From: Nitrospirales bacterium
GTDB taxonomy: Bacteria; Nitrospirota; Nitrospiria; Nitrospirales; UBA8639
NCBI GenBank assembly: GCA_029261355.1
Contig: JAJDBM010000058.1
Span: forward strand, 310,001-374,000
Length of the DNA: 64,000 nucleotides
Direction of reading: 5' to 3'
Shown here: positions 27,644-37,184 of the stretch, in pieces
Layout: every line of letters starts with the position of its first letter
Position numbering within the stretch: the first letter of the stretch is position 1
The notes under the pieces: generated by a model
What the model saw: only the letters and a program-made list of their open reading frames with translations
Database searches by the model: none
Told to the model about the DNA's origin: nothing
Program-made: the position numbers and the translations under genes

Positions 27644-28384
27644 ATGACCAACATGATTCCCTTCACAAAGAAGGTTGACGATACTTTAGATACAAGTGCT
27701 AGTTTCGTCATGCTTATTTTGATTATCTCAGTCATTGTGTTCATAACAGGCGTGAAGACGAGTGCTTATGCGAGTTCGGATGACTTCCAAATCTGGTCGC
27801 CCGTCTACTTGTCCTACTCGTACACTGACAAGATTCAAGGATGGTATGAAGTGCAGCCTCGTTTTGGTGAGAATGCCACCCGGGTCAATCAATTACTGTT
27901 GAGAACCGCTATGGGATTTCGAATGACTAAGAGTTGGTCAATTTGGCAAGGCTATGCCTGGACGCCGAGTTTTGAACCGGGATTCGTGAATGAAAATCGC
28001 ATCTATCAGCAGGTGGTGTATGCTCAGAAACTTTCGGCTTTCGATGTGATGAGTCGGACTCGTTTGGAGCAACGGTGGATTCAGCATGTATCCGGGACAG
28101 CTATTCGTTTCAGAACACTGCTACGCGGCCGGTTCCCATTGGATGATGCTCGTGACTGGGGGCTCGTGACTCAAAATGAAATATTTTTCAATCTGAATTC
28201 TCCGACTAATGGCCCTGGAGATGGATTTGATCAGAACCGATTCTTTTTCGGCCTCAATAAAAAAATCAATGAACACCTGAGTGTTGATGGCGGTTATCAA
28301 CTTCAGGCTATTAACACAAGCGAATCATCATTGTTTAATACCCTGAACCACATAATTCTCATGCAGTTCTTTTTTAAAGGCTGA
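27644..28384 (+). CDS. DUF2490 family outer-membrane beta-barrel protein
   Basis: 246 residues. A long N-terminal hydrophobic segment (about 20-42, ending in ASS) precedes a DUF2490 domain: DDFQIWSPVYLSYSYTDKIQGWYEVQPRFG, then repeated amphipathic strands such as SRTRLEQRWIQ and TLLRGRFPL, closing at IILMQFFFKG, which ends with an aromatic like outer-membrane barrels. The family's role is unknown. No ribosome-binding site is plain; the ATG at 27653 is an alternative. It lies directly after the RNA candidate and ahead of the carbonic anhydrase gene. Confidence 0.78.
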   Translation: MTNMIPFTKKVDDTLDTSASFVMLILIISVIVFITGVKTSAYASSDDFQIWSPVYLSYSYTDKIQGWYEVQPRFGENATRVNQLLLRTAMGFRMTKSWSIWQGYAWTPSFEPGFVNENRIYQQVVYAQKLSAFDVMSRTRLEQRWIQHVSGTAIRFRTLLRGRFPLDDARDWGLVTQNEIFFNLNSPTNGPGDGFDQNRFFFGLNKKINEHLSVDGGYQLQAINTSESSLFNTLNHIILMQFFFKG

Positions 28385-28440
28385 GCCATGAAGCCTAGAT
28401 CTTTATCAAGGCCCTATGGAGTTGTGAGCCTCAATAACAG

Positions 28441-29328
28441 GTGATGATGAGAAACTATGAGATACACGGAGGGATGATGGAGCAACACAGTGAAACGTTT
28501 GAAAAGGAGAGGACCTCACATTTTTTTATGGTTCTGATTTCCTTCTCCGTTATTTTTGTAGGACTGACCTTCTTTTTAAATTTATCAATTTTGGCGGCTG
28601 AACCACACGACAATCCGACTATGCACACAAATGAAGAAGTTTCCCAGGGGCAACGTGCGCATTGGGATTATTTAGGCGTGGAGAACCCCAGTCATTGGGG
28701 CATGCTCTCCAAAGAGTACCTCACCTGTGAAGCCGGGAATCGTCAGTCGCCTATCAATATCACGATGACTCATCATGAAGAACATCATCAACGTTTGGTT
28801 TTCCACTATAACACCTCACAATTACATGAAATAAATAATGGCCATACTATTCAAGTTTCCCATGTGACGGGATGTCGGGTAGACTTGAATGACCGGGAAT
28901 ATAAGCTGCGCCAATTCCATTTCCATTCTCCTAGTGAACATCACATTGAAGGCCAAGCGTTTCCCATGGAAATGCACTTGGTCCATCAGGATGAAGCTGG
29001 GCATGTGTTGGTGATCGCGGTCATGTTGAAAGCCGATGCCGCACAACCGGTTCTCAGAACACTCTGGAAATGGTTACCCGATCAGGTGGGGCAGGAAGTC
29101 TCCATTCCTTTGGAATTAAGTCTGACGGAGATGCTTCCTACGAGCACGCATCACTATGCCTACTCTGGTTCGCTCACCACGCCACCATGTACGGAAGGCG
29201 TCCAATGGATCGTGCTCAAGGACCCGATGCATGTTGCACAACAGGATGTTGATGAATTCGTCAATATCATTGGCCATAACGCCCGCCCGATTCAGCCACT
29301 CCGTGGTCGTCATATCGATGATGATTAA
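28441..29328 (+). CDS. Alpha-class carbonic anhydrase
   Basis: 295 residues with an N-terminal membrane or signal segment (about 30-52) and an alpha-carbonic anhydrase domain. Zinc ligands are visible: His160 and His162 in FHFHSPSEHH and His179 in MHLVH. RQSPINI, YSGSLTTPPCTEGV and the closing PIQPLRGR are hallmark segments. It interconverts CO2 and bicarbonate in the periplasm, useful to an autotroph. The start may instead be ATG at 28474 or 28477, close behind a GGAGGG at 28468. The stop is followed by about 280 bases with no gene until the His-rich peptide. Confidence 0.93.
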   Translation: MMMRNYEIHGGMMEQHSETFEKERTSHFFMVLISFSVIFVGLTFFLNLSILAAEPHDNPTMHTNEEVSQGQRAHWDYLGVENPSHWGMLSKEYLTCEAGNRQSPINITMTHHEEHHQRLVFHYNTSQLHEINNGHTIQVSHVTGCRVDLNDREYKLRQFHFHSPSEHHIEGQAFPMEMHLVHQDEAGHVLVIAVMLKADAAQPVLRTLWKWLPDQVGQEVSIPLELSLTEMLPTSTHHYAYSGSLTTPPCTEGVQWIVLKDPMHVAQQDVDEFVNIIGHNARPIQPLRGRHIDDD

Positions 29329-29611
29329 TTGAACCTGCTGAAGTTGGCTGATTCCAGCTCAACATGTGAGTCCTTTCTATTCTCGGGTTAAGTGTTTTTT
29401 TCCAGGTATGCCGGAAATTTTTTCCATGTCAAAAATCTAACGATGAAGCGTTAGATCTTAATGCTGCGTAAACTAATAGACCGATAAGGTATTTTTCCCT
29501 CTCTGACTTTGTGTGTCATGGAACAAGTCTTGCTGTGGTAGGCCTATGCTCATTCACTTATCACACAACTCTCTTGGCTCAACCGAGAGGCACAAGGAGA
29601 AGGAGAACAAT

Positions 29612-29860
29612 ATGGTTAAGTTTGCTTCGATCGTGACAGCATTAGTATTTTGTTTGACTATCGGTGGGATATCTCTCGTGGGGGCTGCTGGTCTGTCAGA
29701 GGATTCAATTCATTTTGTCTCCTCAAAAGATGAACATCATGACAAAGACCATGGCAAAGATCACGGCAAAGACCATAAGAAGGGGCACGATGATGAGCAT
29801 CACGACAAAGATCACCATGACGATGATCATCATGACAAGGGGCATAAGAAAAGCCACTAA
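29612..29860 (+). CDS. Small exported His/Asp/Lys-rich peptide
   Basis: 82 residues from the ATG at 29612, chosen because AAGGAGAAGGAG lies ahead and a signal peptide follows directly. A longer in-frame start at 29513 lacks both. After cleavage (near LVGAA) the last 43 residues are almost only His, Asp, Lys, Glu and Gly, in repeats of the type DHGKDH and HHDDDHHDKGH, with roughly fifteen histidines. That composition suggests chelation of zinc, nickel or copper. The adjacent carbonic anhydrase needs zinc, so metal buffering for it is an attractive but unproven idea. Ends before a strong terminator region. Confidence 0.7.
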   Translation: MVKFASIVTALVFCLTIGGISLVGAAGLSEDSIHFVSSKDEHHDKDHGKDHGKDHKKGHDDEHHDKDHHDDDHHDKGHKKSH

Positions 29861-29992
29861 TGTCTGATTCGGAGATGTATCTTCAAGCCGTGTAGTCGGG
29901 GGAGGTTGACTATATTTGTAGGAATGAGGTCTATCCCTGACGACTCTCGTCTGAAGACTCAATCCCTCTGATATGTCAATAACGGGCATAGC

Positions 29993-30040
29993 AAAGCCGT
30001 CTTTTGCCGAACCTGAGGGCAAAAGACGGCTTTGTTTTTA
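29993..30040 (+). terminator. Intrinsic terminator after the His-rich peptide gene
   Basis: A 16-bp perfect stem, AAAGCCGTCTTTTGCC (29993-30008) and GGCAAAAGACGGCTTT (30018-30033), with a 9-base loop, is followed by GTTTTT on the plus strand. It ends plus-strand transcripts ahead of the convergent glutamate dehydrogenase gene. The T-tract suits the plus strand better than the minus strand. Confidence 0.85.
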
Positions 30041-30109
30041 TATTCCCATTATGGATTTCGAATTTAAACGTTCGAGTCTGTTCTTCTCCTTATCTCTTTC
30101 GTCCGGTGC

Positions 30110-31459
30110 CTATATTACCCCATAGGCAAGCATGGCATTCGCCACTTTGGTGAAACCGGCGATGTTTGCACCTTTCACATAATCGATATACCCATCTTCC
30201 GAGCCATGTGCCACACATTCTTCGTGAATGTTTATCATGATGTTGCGTAATCGGGTTTCCAATTCTTCGTTGGACCAGGACATCCGAAGGCTGTTCTGTG
30301 TCATTTCCAATCCAGATACGGCGACACCACCGGCATTCGAGGCTTTTCCAGGAGAGAAGAGGAGCTTCGCGTTTTGGAATACTTTGATCGCTTGAATGGT
30401 TGTGGGCATATTGGCTCCCTCTGCGACTCCGATAAAGCCTTTTTGCATGAGGTCTTTGGCATTGTTTTCATCTAATTCATTTTGGGTCGCGCATGGGAAT
30501 GCCAATTGACATGGGACAGCCCAGGGTCTTTTTCCTTCATGAAATTCGAGCTTATAATGTTTGGCATATTCAGCAAGCGATTGCCGTTTCACGGTTTTTA
30601 AGTCAATAATGAAATTGAGTTTCTCCTCATTGATTCCATCAGGGTCGTGAATAAACCCTGTTGAATCGGACATGGTGAGCACCTTGGCGCCTAGCTGGAT
30701 GAGCTTTAACGCGGCATATTGTGCGACATTTCCTGACCCTGAGATGACGCATGCCTTCCCCGCTAGATCATCTGACTGGTGTTTCAACATTTCTTGCATG
30801 AAGTAAATACATCCAAATCCCGTCGCTTCTTTTCGAATCTTGCTACCGCCAAACTCCAACCCCTTCCCAGTTAAGGTCCCAGTGAATTCATTGGTTAATC
30901 GTTTGTACTGTCCGAACATATAGCTGATTTCCCTGGCTCCAACGCCGATGTCGCCTGCGGGAACGTCAATATTTTCACCGATGTGTTTTGATAGCTCAGT
31001 CATAAACGCCTGACAAAAGCGCATCACCTCTCTGTCTGATTTGCCTTTGGGATTAAAGTCAGCCCCGCCTTTGCCGGCCCCCATGGGAAGGGTGGTGAGG
31101 CTATTTTTGAAAATCTGCTCAAAGCCTAGAAATTTGAGAATACTGAGATTGACAGATGGGTGGAATCGCAACCCACCTTTGTAGGGACCAATCGCATTAT
31201 TGAATTGAACTCGGTAGCCACGATTGACTCGAACGTTTCCTTGATCGTCTTCCCAGCATACGCGAAAGACGATGATCCTATCCGGTTCCGTCAATCGTTC
31301 TAATATTCGTGCTGTTTGATATTGAGGGTATTTGGTGACATAGGGAATAAGGTAGGTGGAGACTTCTTCAACGGCTTGATGAAATTCTGTTTCTCCAGGG
31401 TTTCTTCGTTTCAACCCTGCCATGAAGCTTTCGAGAGTGAGTTCATATGATGTGGCCAT
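30110..31459 (-). CDS. gdhA: NADP-type glutamate dehydrogenase
   Basis: 449 residues, the standard size of the hexameric bacterial enzyme. It catalyses reductive amination of 2-oxoglutarate with ammonium to glutamate. The signature is GPYKGGLRFHPSVN (glutamate-binding lysines), then LPMGAGKGGADFNPKGKS with the catalytic lysine, and the Rossmann part VISGSGNVAQYAALKL. The C-terminal AEGANMPTT and GKASNAGGVA segments are also typical. GGAG sits seven bases before the ATG. Together with the GlnA/PII/Amt block at 47-53 kb it gives the cell two routes of ammonium assimilation. NADP preference is by family resemblance, not by residue test. Confidence 0.95.
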   Translation of the reverse strand: MATSYELTLESFMAGLKRRNPGETEFHQAVEEVSTYLIPYVTKYPQYQTARILERLTEPDRIIVFRVCWEDDQGNVRVNRGYRVQFNNAIGPYKGGLRFHPSVNLSILKFLGFEQIFKNSLTTLPMGAGKGGADFNPKGKSDREVMRFCQAFMTELSKHIGENIDVPAGDIGVGAREISYMFGQYKRLTNEFTGTLTGKGLEFGGSKIRKEATGFGCIYFMQEMLKHQSDDLAGKACVISGSGNVAQYAALKLIQLGAKVLTMSDSTGFIHDPDGINEEKLNFIIDLKTVKRQSLAEYAKHYKLEFHEGKRPWAVPCQLAFPCATQNELDENNAKDLMQKGFIGVAEGANMPTTIQAIKVFQNAKLLFSPGKASNAGGVAVSGLEMTQNSLRMSWSNEELETRLRNIMINIHEECVAHGSEDGYIDYVKGANIAGFTKVANAMLAYGVI

Positions 31460-31603
31460 AGGGTGTCTCCTGTATTAGCTATGTAAAATAATTTCGATAA
31501 GTAGTACTGGTGTCTCTAGGTGTCCTCGGACACGGTGGTTGAACGTCTCACTGGGAGTGTTGGGCATTCTCTCTATGATCAGAATTTCCTGCTGCAGTGT
31601 TGA

Positions 31604-33010
31604 TTATAGGTATCCGAGGGATCGAAAGACGATCATTTTCTCTTCTGTCATTTCCAGCATGGTGGGCACGATTCCTCCAACGCCCAATCCAGATGTTTTT
31701 CGTCCCGCAAACGGCATCCAGTCCACGCGAAAGGCCGTATGGTCATTGATCATAACCGCTGCAGCATTGAGACGTTTCGATGTATTAAGTGCCGTATCAA
31801 TATCCTTCGTAAACACCGCCGCTTGAAACGAAAAAGGCACATGGTTGGCCTTCTCAATCGCCTCGAGGCGATCCGTATATGAGTAGACATTGATGACTGG
31901 ACCAAAGATTTCTTCAGTTGAGACTTTGGCATCGTCAGGAGGGTTGAGAATCACAGTTGGTGCGTAGCAGGTGTTCGAGAGTTTGCTTCCTCCTATGTGA
32001 ATAACACCTCCAGAAACTCTTGCTTCATCAACCCATTGAGCGACACGATTCACTTCTCTTTCGAGTATGAGGGGTCCTACCTCGGTGGCTTCGTCTTCAG
32101 GATTTCCTACCACCATCTGTTTGGCGAAATCGGATAGGCCTGTGGCAACATCATTGGCGATAGATTCATGAGCAAACACTCGTTGGACTGAGACACAGAC
32201 TTGTCCGGCGTGGTAATAGCCGCCCTTGACTAGCAAGGGGAGTGCGTCCTGAATATCTGCCGAGGAATCGATAATCACAGGAGCTGCCCCTCCATGTTCT
32301 AAAATGCATCGGGTTCCTGGTGACAATTTTGAACGAAGGGACCATCCAACTTTGGCTGAGCCAATAAACGAAAAAAGACTGACTCGGGGATCGGTCACGA
32401 GTTTTTCTGCCAACTCATTGTCACAGAGAACCACTGTGCACCAATGATGTGGAAGCCCTGCAGCGAATAAACATGCCACGAGGTTAAGGCAAGACACCGG
32501 GGTTGTGAGTGCTGGCTTTACGATGACAGGGCAGCCGACGGCTATCGCTGGAATCACTTGATGGACGATGAGGTTGAAGGGATGATTGAATGCACTGACG
32601 GCGACAACAGGGCCAATCGGTTCTCGTATTGTCCATGCCATGCGATGACGAGAAGAGGTGGTGATATTCATGGGGATTTCACGACCAACCATTTGATTGA
32701 TGGATCGTGCGGCTTCCCGAATACCCTGTACGGCCCGTTCCAACTCAATCCTAGAATCGACGAGTGGCTTTCCGCCCTCTTCCGCTGCCTGCTTGGCAAA
32801 TACCTCGGCTTTGGCTTCTACGATATTCGCGGTTCGTTCTAGAATCGCGATCCGCTCGACGGCAGGGAGGGCTTCATCAGAGTTGTGTGCCAGTCGATCA
32901 GCCTGTATGAGTGCTGCCTCGACTTTTGATTCGGTCTGTAACTCGAGTTCTGTAATCACGTGGCCGTCGAAGGGTGAGACGACTTTCAGTTTGTTAGTCA
33001 TTCGTGGCAC
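31604..33010 (-). CDS. Aldehyde dehydrogenase family protein
   Basis: 468 residues. Catalytic residues are in place: the glutamate in LEHGGAAPV, the cysteine in GQVCVSVQRV and the NAD-site PIGPVVAVSAFNHPFN. The C-terminal EEIFGPVINVYSY and MPFAGRKTSGLGVGG segments follow the family pattern. It is closest in feel to the ALDH group that includes lactaldehyde, succinate-semialdehyde and glyceraldehyde-3-phosphate (non-phosphorylating) enzymes; the substrate cannot be fixed. The start is GTG at 33010, or ATG at 33001. The acetolactate synthase-like gene on the same strand ends 15 bases upstream, so the two are one operon. Confidence 0.88.
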   Translation of the reverse strand: MPRMTNKLKVVSPFDGHVITELELQTESKVEAALIQADRLAHNSDEALPAVERIAILERTANIVEAKAEVFAKQAAEEGGKPLVDSRIELERAVQGIREAARSINQMVGREIPMNITTSSRHRMAWTIREPIGPVVAVSAFNHPFNLIVHQVIPAIAVGCPVIVKPALTTPVSCLNLVACLFAAGLPHHWCTVVLCDNELAEKLVTDPRVSLFSFIGSAKVGWSLRSKLSPGTRCILEHGGAAPVIIDSSADIQDALPLLVKGGYYHAGQVCVSVQRVFAHESIANDVATGLSDFAKQMVVGNPEDEATEVGPLILEREVNRVAQWVDEARVSGGVIHIGGSKLSNTCYAPTVILNPPDDAKVSTEEIFGPVINVYSYTDRLEAIEKANHVPFSFQAAVFTKDIDTALNTSKRLNAAAVMINDHTAFRVDWMPFAGRKTSGLGVGGIVPTMLEMTEEKMIVFRSLGYL

Positions 33011-33024
33011 TCACTCTCTGTGGT

Positions 33025-34665
33025 TTAGAGAATACAAGTTTTGGCATTGAGTTCTTGAATCAACACTTGTTCGTTCTCAGAATAGTCAACAGGAACTTCA
33101 ATGAGATGGACGCCTGAAGCGTCTAAACATAATCGAAGTATTTTACTTAATTGGTTGGCTTCTTCCACTCGATGACCATTGGCTCCATACGATTGTGCAT
33201 ATTTCACAAAATCTGGATTTCCATAATCTAATCCAAAATCCTGGAATCCCATTCCGGCTTGTTTCCATTTGATCATACCGTAGGCGTTGTCGCGTAAGAC
33301 CAGGATGACGAGATTCAGATTCAAGCGAACGGCAGTTTCCAGTTCTTGTGAATTCATCATGAATCCGCCGTCACCACAAATTGCGAGAACTTTTCGTTCT
33401 GGATGCACCATCTTGGCTCCAATAGCCGAAGGGAATCCTGCTCCCATGGTTGCGAGTGCGTTATCGAGCAACACGGTATTGGGTGCAAATGCCTTGTAGT
33501 TTCTGGCAAACCATATTTTATATACACCGTTATCCAGCGCAATGATTCCATCATCAGGCATGACGTTTCGAACTTGGGCAACTAAATATTGCGGAATAAT
33601 AGGGAAGTTGGCATTGTGACTTTTCTCATCCACATGTGTATCGACTTCTTGTTTGACACGTTCAAAGTATGAGAAATCCCAATGGTCAGATGGATCAAGT
33701 CGTTCAGTGATGTGTTCAATACTTGAAGCGATATCCGCGGCAACTTCTAGTTGAGGGAAGTAGACTTCATCAACCTGAGCGAAGAAGTGATTGATATGAA
33801 TGACTCGAGCCCCTCCCTTCTCCATAAAGAACGGAGGTTTTTCAATGACGTCATGGCCGACGTTGATAATCAGATCGGCTCGATCGATCGCGCAATGTAA
33901 ATAGTCTTTTGTGGAAAGCGCAGCAGTGCCGAGGAAGTTCGTATGCCGTTCGTCTATCACGCCTTTTCCCATTTGGGTATTAAAAAAGTACAAACCTGTC
34001 TTTTGAATGAATGTGGTGAGTGCCTTACGGGTACGGTTGCGATTGGCGCCTGCGCCAACGAGGAGAAGTGGTCGTTTAGCGGAACGAATCATCTCAACGG
34101 CGTGATCGATCGCCACGGTATCGGGCTGAGGTCGTCTTGGAGAGGGGACGTCAAATGGCTCTGCTGTACATTCTTCGGCCGCAATATCTTCTGGCAACTC
34201 AATGTGTACGGCACCCGGGCGTTCCTCTTGGGCGATTCGTATCGCCTCTCGAACAATGACAGGAATACTGTTGCCATGCACGACTTGCTTCGTGAACTTG
34301 GTCAGTGGACGCATCATTTCCACGATATCCAATATTTGAAACCGACCCTGTTTACTTTTTTTGATAGGTTTTTGTCCAGAGATCATGAGCAGAGGCATGG
34401 CTCCCAACTGTGCATAAGCTCCGGCTGTGACAAAGTTTGTTGCCCCGGGTCCGAGCGTGGACAAGCAGACACCAACTCTTCCCGTCAGACGTCCGTACGT
34501 AGCGGCCATGAATCCAGCAGCTTGTTCATGACGAGTCAAAATCAATTTGATGGTTGATTCCCTGAGGGATTCGAGAAAATCGAGGTTTTCTTCACCAGGA
34601 ACACCAAATATATACTCCACACCTTCTCGTTCCAGAGAACGGATAAATAAATCAGATGCCTTCAT
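33025..34665 (-). CDS. Thiamine-diphosphate enzyme, acetolactate synthase large-subunit type
   Basis: 546 residues with the three domains of the acetolactate synthase group. The catalytic glutamate is in TRHEQAAGFMA (about residue 47), and the ThDP/Mg motif is GDGGFMMNSQELETA, ending in DNAYG. GGAGG stands before the ATG. The nearest kin are acetohydroxyacid synthase catalytic chains and catabolic AlsS-type enzymes. No regulatory small subunit is adjacent, and the immediate neighbour is an aldehyde dehydrogenase rather than ilv genes. This argues for a catabolic or specialised keto-acid role. An actual 2-oxoacid substrate is not determined. Confidence 0.85.
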   Translation of the reverse strand: MKASDLFIRSLEREGVEYIFGVPGEENLDFLESLRESTIKLILTRHEQAAGFMAATYGRLTGRVGVCLSTLGPGATNFVTAGAYAQLGAMPLLMISGQKPIKKSKQGRFQILDIVEMMRPLTKFTKQVVHGNSIPVIVREAIRIAQEERPGAVHIELPEDIAAEECTAEPFDVPSPRRPQPDTVAIDHAVEMIRSAKRPLLLVGAGANRNRTRKALTTFIQKTGLYFFNTQMGKGVIDERHTNFLGTAALSTKDYLHCAIDRADLIINVGHDVIEKPPFFMEKGGARVIHINHFFAQVDEVYFPQLEVAADIASSIEHITERLDPSDHWDFSYFERVKQEVDTHVDEKSHNANFPIIPQYLVAQVRNVMPDDGIIALDNGVYKIWFARNYKAFAPNTVLLDNALATMGAGFPSAIGAKMVHPERKVLAICGDGGFMMNSQELETAVRLNLNLVILVLRDNAYGMIKWKQAGMGFQDFGLDYGNPDFVKYAQSYGANGHRVEEANQLSKILRLCLDASGVHLIEVPVDYSENEQVLIQELNAKTCIL

Positions 34666-35125
34666 GGAAATTCCTCCGACGAATGAAATAACGACCAGTT
34701 AATGACGACGTATTAAGCCTGTCACGTAGTCGTGAAATCTCTACAATTGTTACAAGAATATTCGCAATTTTTTTGTAGTTCTAGCCATGAGGAAATAGTT
34801 GAACCCATATCTGGTGGGGGAAATGGCATATGGCAATAGGTTCTGCATCACACTTCCTTGCAAGAAGGAGACTTTAGACTATATCCACCAGTTGTAGTCA
34901 CTTGGCTGGTAGTGCGATTAGTATAAGCACCAGTAAACAGACGAATCCTGTCAGTTGAAAACTGTTTGATTCTTGGTGGATGGATGTGGGAAGAACACTA
35001 TTCTTGAGGCGACCTTGAATATGGAACTGAACCGAATTTGTTTCTTACCAAACTTGCGGATATGCATTGTGGGGCAAAGTGATCAGATGAAGTTTCGGCC
35101 ATTTAAGATGTTGAGGATTGATCGA
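34666..35125. other. 460-base intergenic stretch, no gene seen
   Basis: Nothing supportable is encoded. A small inverted repeat, TCACG-tagt-CGTGA, lies near 34725. The first 100 bases should hold the promoter of the acetolactate synthase-type operon. Confidence 0.4.
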
Positions 35126-36436
35126 CTACCGATCTAGGGTCGGGGAGCGCTTTAAGGCGAAATCGCTTTTGCCAGTGATCAACCTGACGCCTCGAGTTCC
35201 GAAAAAATAAGTGGATCCCCAGCTGAAGGCGACTGAGACCTTGCTTCGAAAATTCACTATGAAAAGAATGTGCACGCCTGCCCAAATGATCCATGCGGGA
35301 ATGCCCGTGAATTTGATCCCTGCCACGTCGGCGACCGCTTTATTGCGCCCGAGAGTTGCTAGATTTCCTTTGTCGAAATAGGTGAAGACGCCGCGGTCAA
35401 GCTGTGAATCTGCTTCTACTTCATGGCGAATAATATTCCCCACAAACGCACCGCCTTGCATCGCCCCTTGCGCGACACCAGGAACCGGTTTTCCTGTTTG
35501 GCCATCCACAGCAGCTGCTTGGTCTCCGATAACGAAGACGTTGGGATAACCTGGAACGCTCAGATCGGGGTCGACCTTGATTCGCCCTGAGCGATCGAGT
35601 TCAATTTCGAGCGATTCGCTCAGGGGAGAGGCCCTCACGCCCGCAGCCCAGAATACGTTGTTGGCGGGAATAAAGGTGTCTCCGCACATCACCCCATCGG
35701 GGCGGACTTCTGTGACACATTGGCTGAGTAGGATCTCGACACCAAGTTTCTCAAGCTGACGGTGGGCCGCTTTTGAACTCTCTTCGTGAAAAGTCCTGAG
35801 GACGCGATCTCCGCTCTGAATCAGGATCACACGGGCGGTCTTCGTATCGACTTTGCGGAAGTCTGCAGGAATGGTGTGGCGTGCAACTTCGGTCATGGTT
35901 CCAGCCAGTTCGCAACCGGTTGGGCCAGCGCCAACCACAACGAAGGTCAGGCGTGCCCGCCGGGCGTCGGGATCAATTTCGATTTCGGCTGCCTCGAACG
36001 CGAGAAGGAACCTCCTTCGGATCTCGGTTGCATCCTCTAGCGTCTTCAGTCCGGGCGCAGCGTCACTCCATTGATCGTTTCCGAAATACGAATGGGTCGC
36101 GCCTGCCGCAAGCACAAGATAGTCATAAGAGATTGCCTGTCCTTTGACGTAAATTCGACGGTTCGCCAGATCGACTTTCTCCACCTCACCCATCGCTGAA
36201 ATCACGTTCTTTTGTTTGCGAAAAATTTGCCGTATCGGCGATGCAATATCCGAGGGATTCAAAGCGGCTGTTGCCACCTGATAGAGCAGTGGTTGGAAGA
36301 GATGATAATTCCTCCGGTCGATCAAGATGATCTCAACATTTGATCGACGGAGTTTTTTTGCAGCAGCCACGCCACCGAACCCGCCGCCAACGATCACGAC
36401 GCGGGGCTTTTGATCTTGGTTGGATTGCTTTGTCAT
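35126..36436 (-). CDS. ndh: Type II NADH dehydrogenase (NDH-2)-like NAD(P)/FAD oxidoreductase
   Basis: 436 residues. Two nucleotide-binding folds are plain: the FAD motif VVIVGGGFGGVAAAKKL at the N terminus and the NAD motif VVVGAGPTGCELAGTM near 180. YHLFQPLLYQVATAALNP and VFVIGDQAA are typical of NDH-2. The C terminus has a short amphipathic or hydrophobic stretch (IPAWIIWAGVHILFIVNF) that anchors it to the inner membrane. It would pass electrons from NADH to quinone without pumping. Alternative identities are a sulfide:quinone-type or other flavoprotein, less likely without the extra cysteines. Base use looks somewhat more GC-rich than neighbours. A weak ribosome site precedes it. Confidence 0.88.
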   Translation of the reverse strand: MTKQSNQDQKPRVVIVGGGFGGVAAAKKLRRSNVEIILIDRRNYHLFQPLLYQVATAALNPSDIASPIRQIFRKQKNVISAMGEVEKVDLANRRIYVKGQAISYDYLVLAAGATHSYFGNDQWSDAAPGLKTLEDATEIRRRFLLAFEAAEIEIDPDARRARLTFVVVGAGPTGCELAGTMTEVARHTIPADFRKVDTKTARVILIQSGDRVLRTFHEESSKAAHRQLEKLGVEILLSQCVTEVRPDGVMCGDTFIPANNVFWAAGVRASPLSESLEIELDRSGRIKVDPDLSVPGYPNVFVIGDQAAAVDGQTGKPVPGVAQGAMQGGAFVGNIIRHEVEADSQLDRGVFTYFDKGNLATLGRNKAVADVAGIKFTGIPAWIIWAGVHILFIVNFRSKVSVAFSWGSTYFFGTRGVRLITGKSDFALKRSPTLDR

Positions 36437-36559
36437 TTCTCAGTAATTTTCGTCCCAAAGCGGAGATAGAATTTTTGGAAATTCCATACACCACAGTATT
36501 TCGACTTTTTTATGACTGACTGTTTAACCCTCAAGGCCGAGAAATTCAGTGATCTCATG

Positions 36560-36619
36560 ATAACCGTAGCGGTTATATTGTTTGGCTACTCGAAAGAGTA
36601 GCCAACCGAAGGCTGGTTG
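36560..36619. repeat. Cluster of inverted repeats upstream of the NDH-2 gene
   Basis: Three pairings lie in 60 bases: ATAACCG-tag-CGGTTAT (36560-36576), a perfect 10-bp stem TTGGCTACTC/GAGTAGCCAA with a GAAA loop (36582-36605), and CAACC/GGTTG (36603-36619). No T-run follows, so it is not a simple terminator. It could be an operator plus a structured leader, or a REP-like element. The rest of the 748-base gap (36437-37184) has no supportable gene. Confidence 0.5.
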
Positions 36620-37184
36620 ACATCTTAAGAGGAGCAGCTGTTGTATAGCGCTGCCTTGATTGGGAGATAACAAACATCGTGCAACTGAGGACTATTAAAC
36701 ATGATAAGCTCTCGTTGGGAATTCATATCGCGAGCCTTGCGCGAATGCAAAATATTCCAAGGTAGTCGAATGTCGTGTCAGTTGTCGTCCGTCCGACTCT
36801 CCTTGTTTTCGTTTGGTTTTAAGGTCAGGTTGGGGATGTCATCGGCATTACGAAGCATTGGAGGCGGTTTTTTGCTTCCCGCATTCTGTGCGAGGGAGAG
36901 CTCGGAGCCACCTCCGAGCCACCTCCGAGCATGGCCAACACGCCTAGAAACACAGAAAGGTACTGCCTGATTGTTATTGTGATCGCCAAGCTCATCAAAC
37001 GACGGTTCCAACTACACCGGCAATTGTTTCTGACATTTCCCATTAGCACGCCAGTCTTCTGATTGGCACTCTCGGCATGAGGAAGGGGCCTTGATAAGGG
37101 ATTGTTCTAGTCTGTAACTTTTACGCGGACATGCGTCATGGTAACTGTCGTGATTGGACCCCACTCCCCTATTGTTGCGCTACT

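Noticed and set aside
29435-29456. ATCTAACG/CGTTAGAT hairpin followed by T on the minus strand
   Set aside because: Low GC stem and no minus-strand gene upstream of it; could be an operator, but there is too little to call a terminator.
36582-36605. Considered a guanidine-II riboswitch because of the tandem hairpins
   Set aside because: That class needs ACGR-type loops in both hairpins; here the loop is GAAA and the second hairpin differs.
36701-37049. Short frames on both strands in the gap between NDH-2 and the amidinotransferase
   Set aside because: They overlap each other, none has a ribosome site, and part is a simple direct repeat (GAGCCACCTCC twice).
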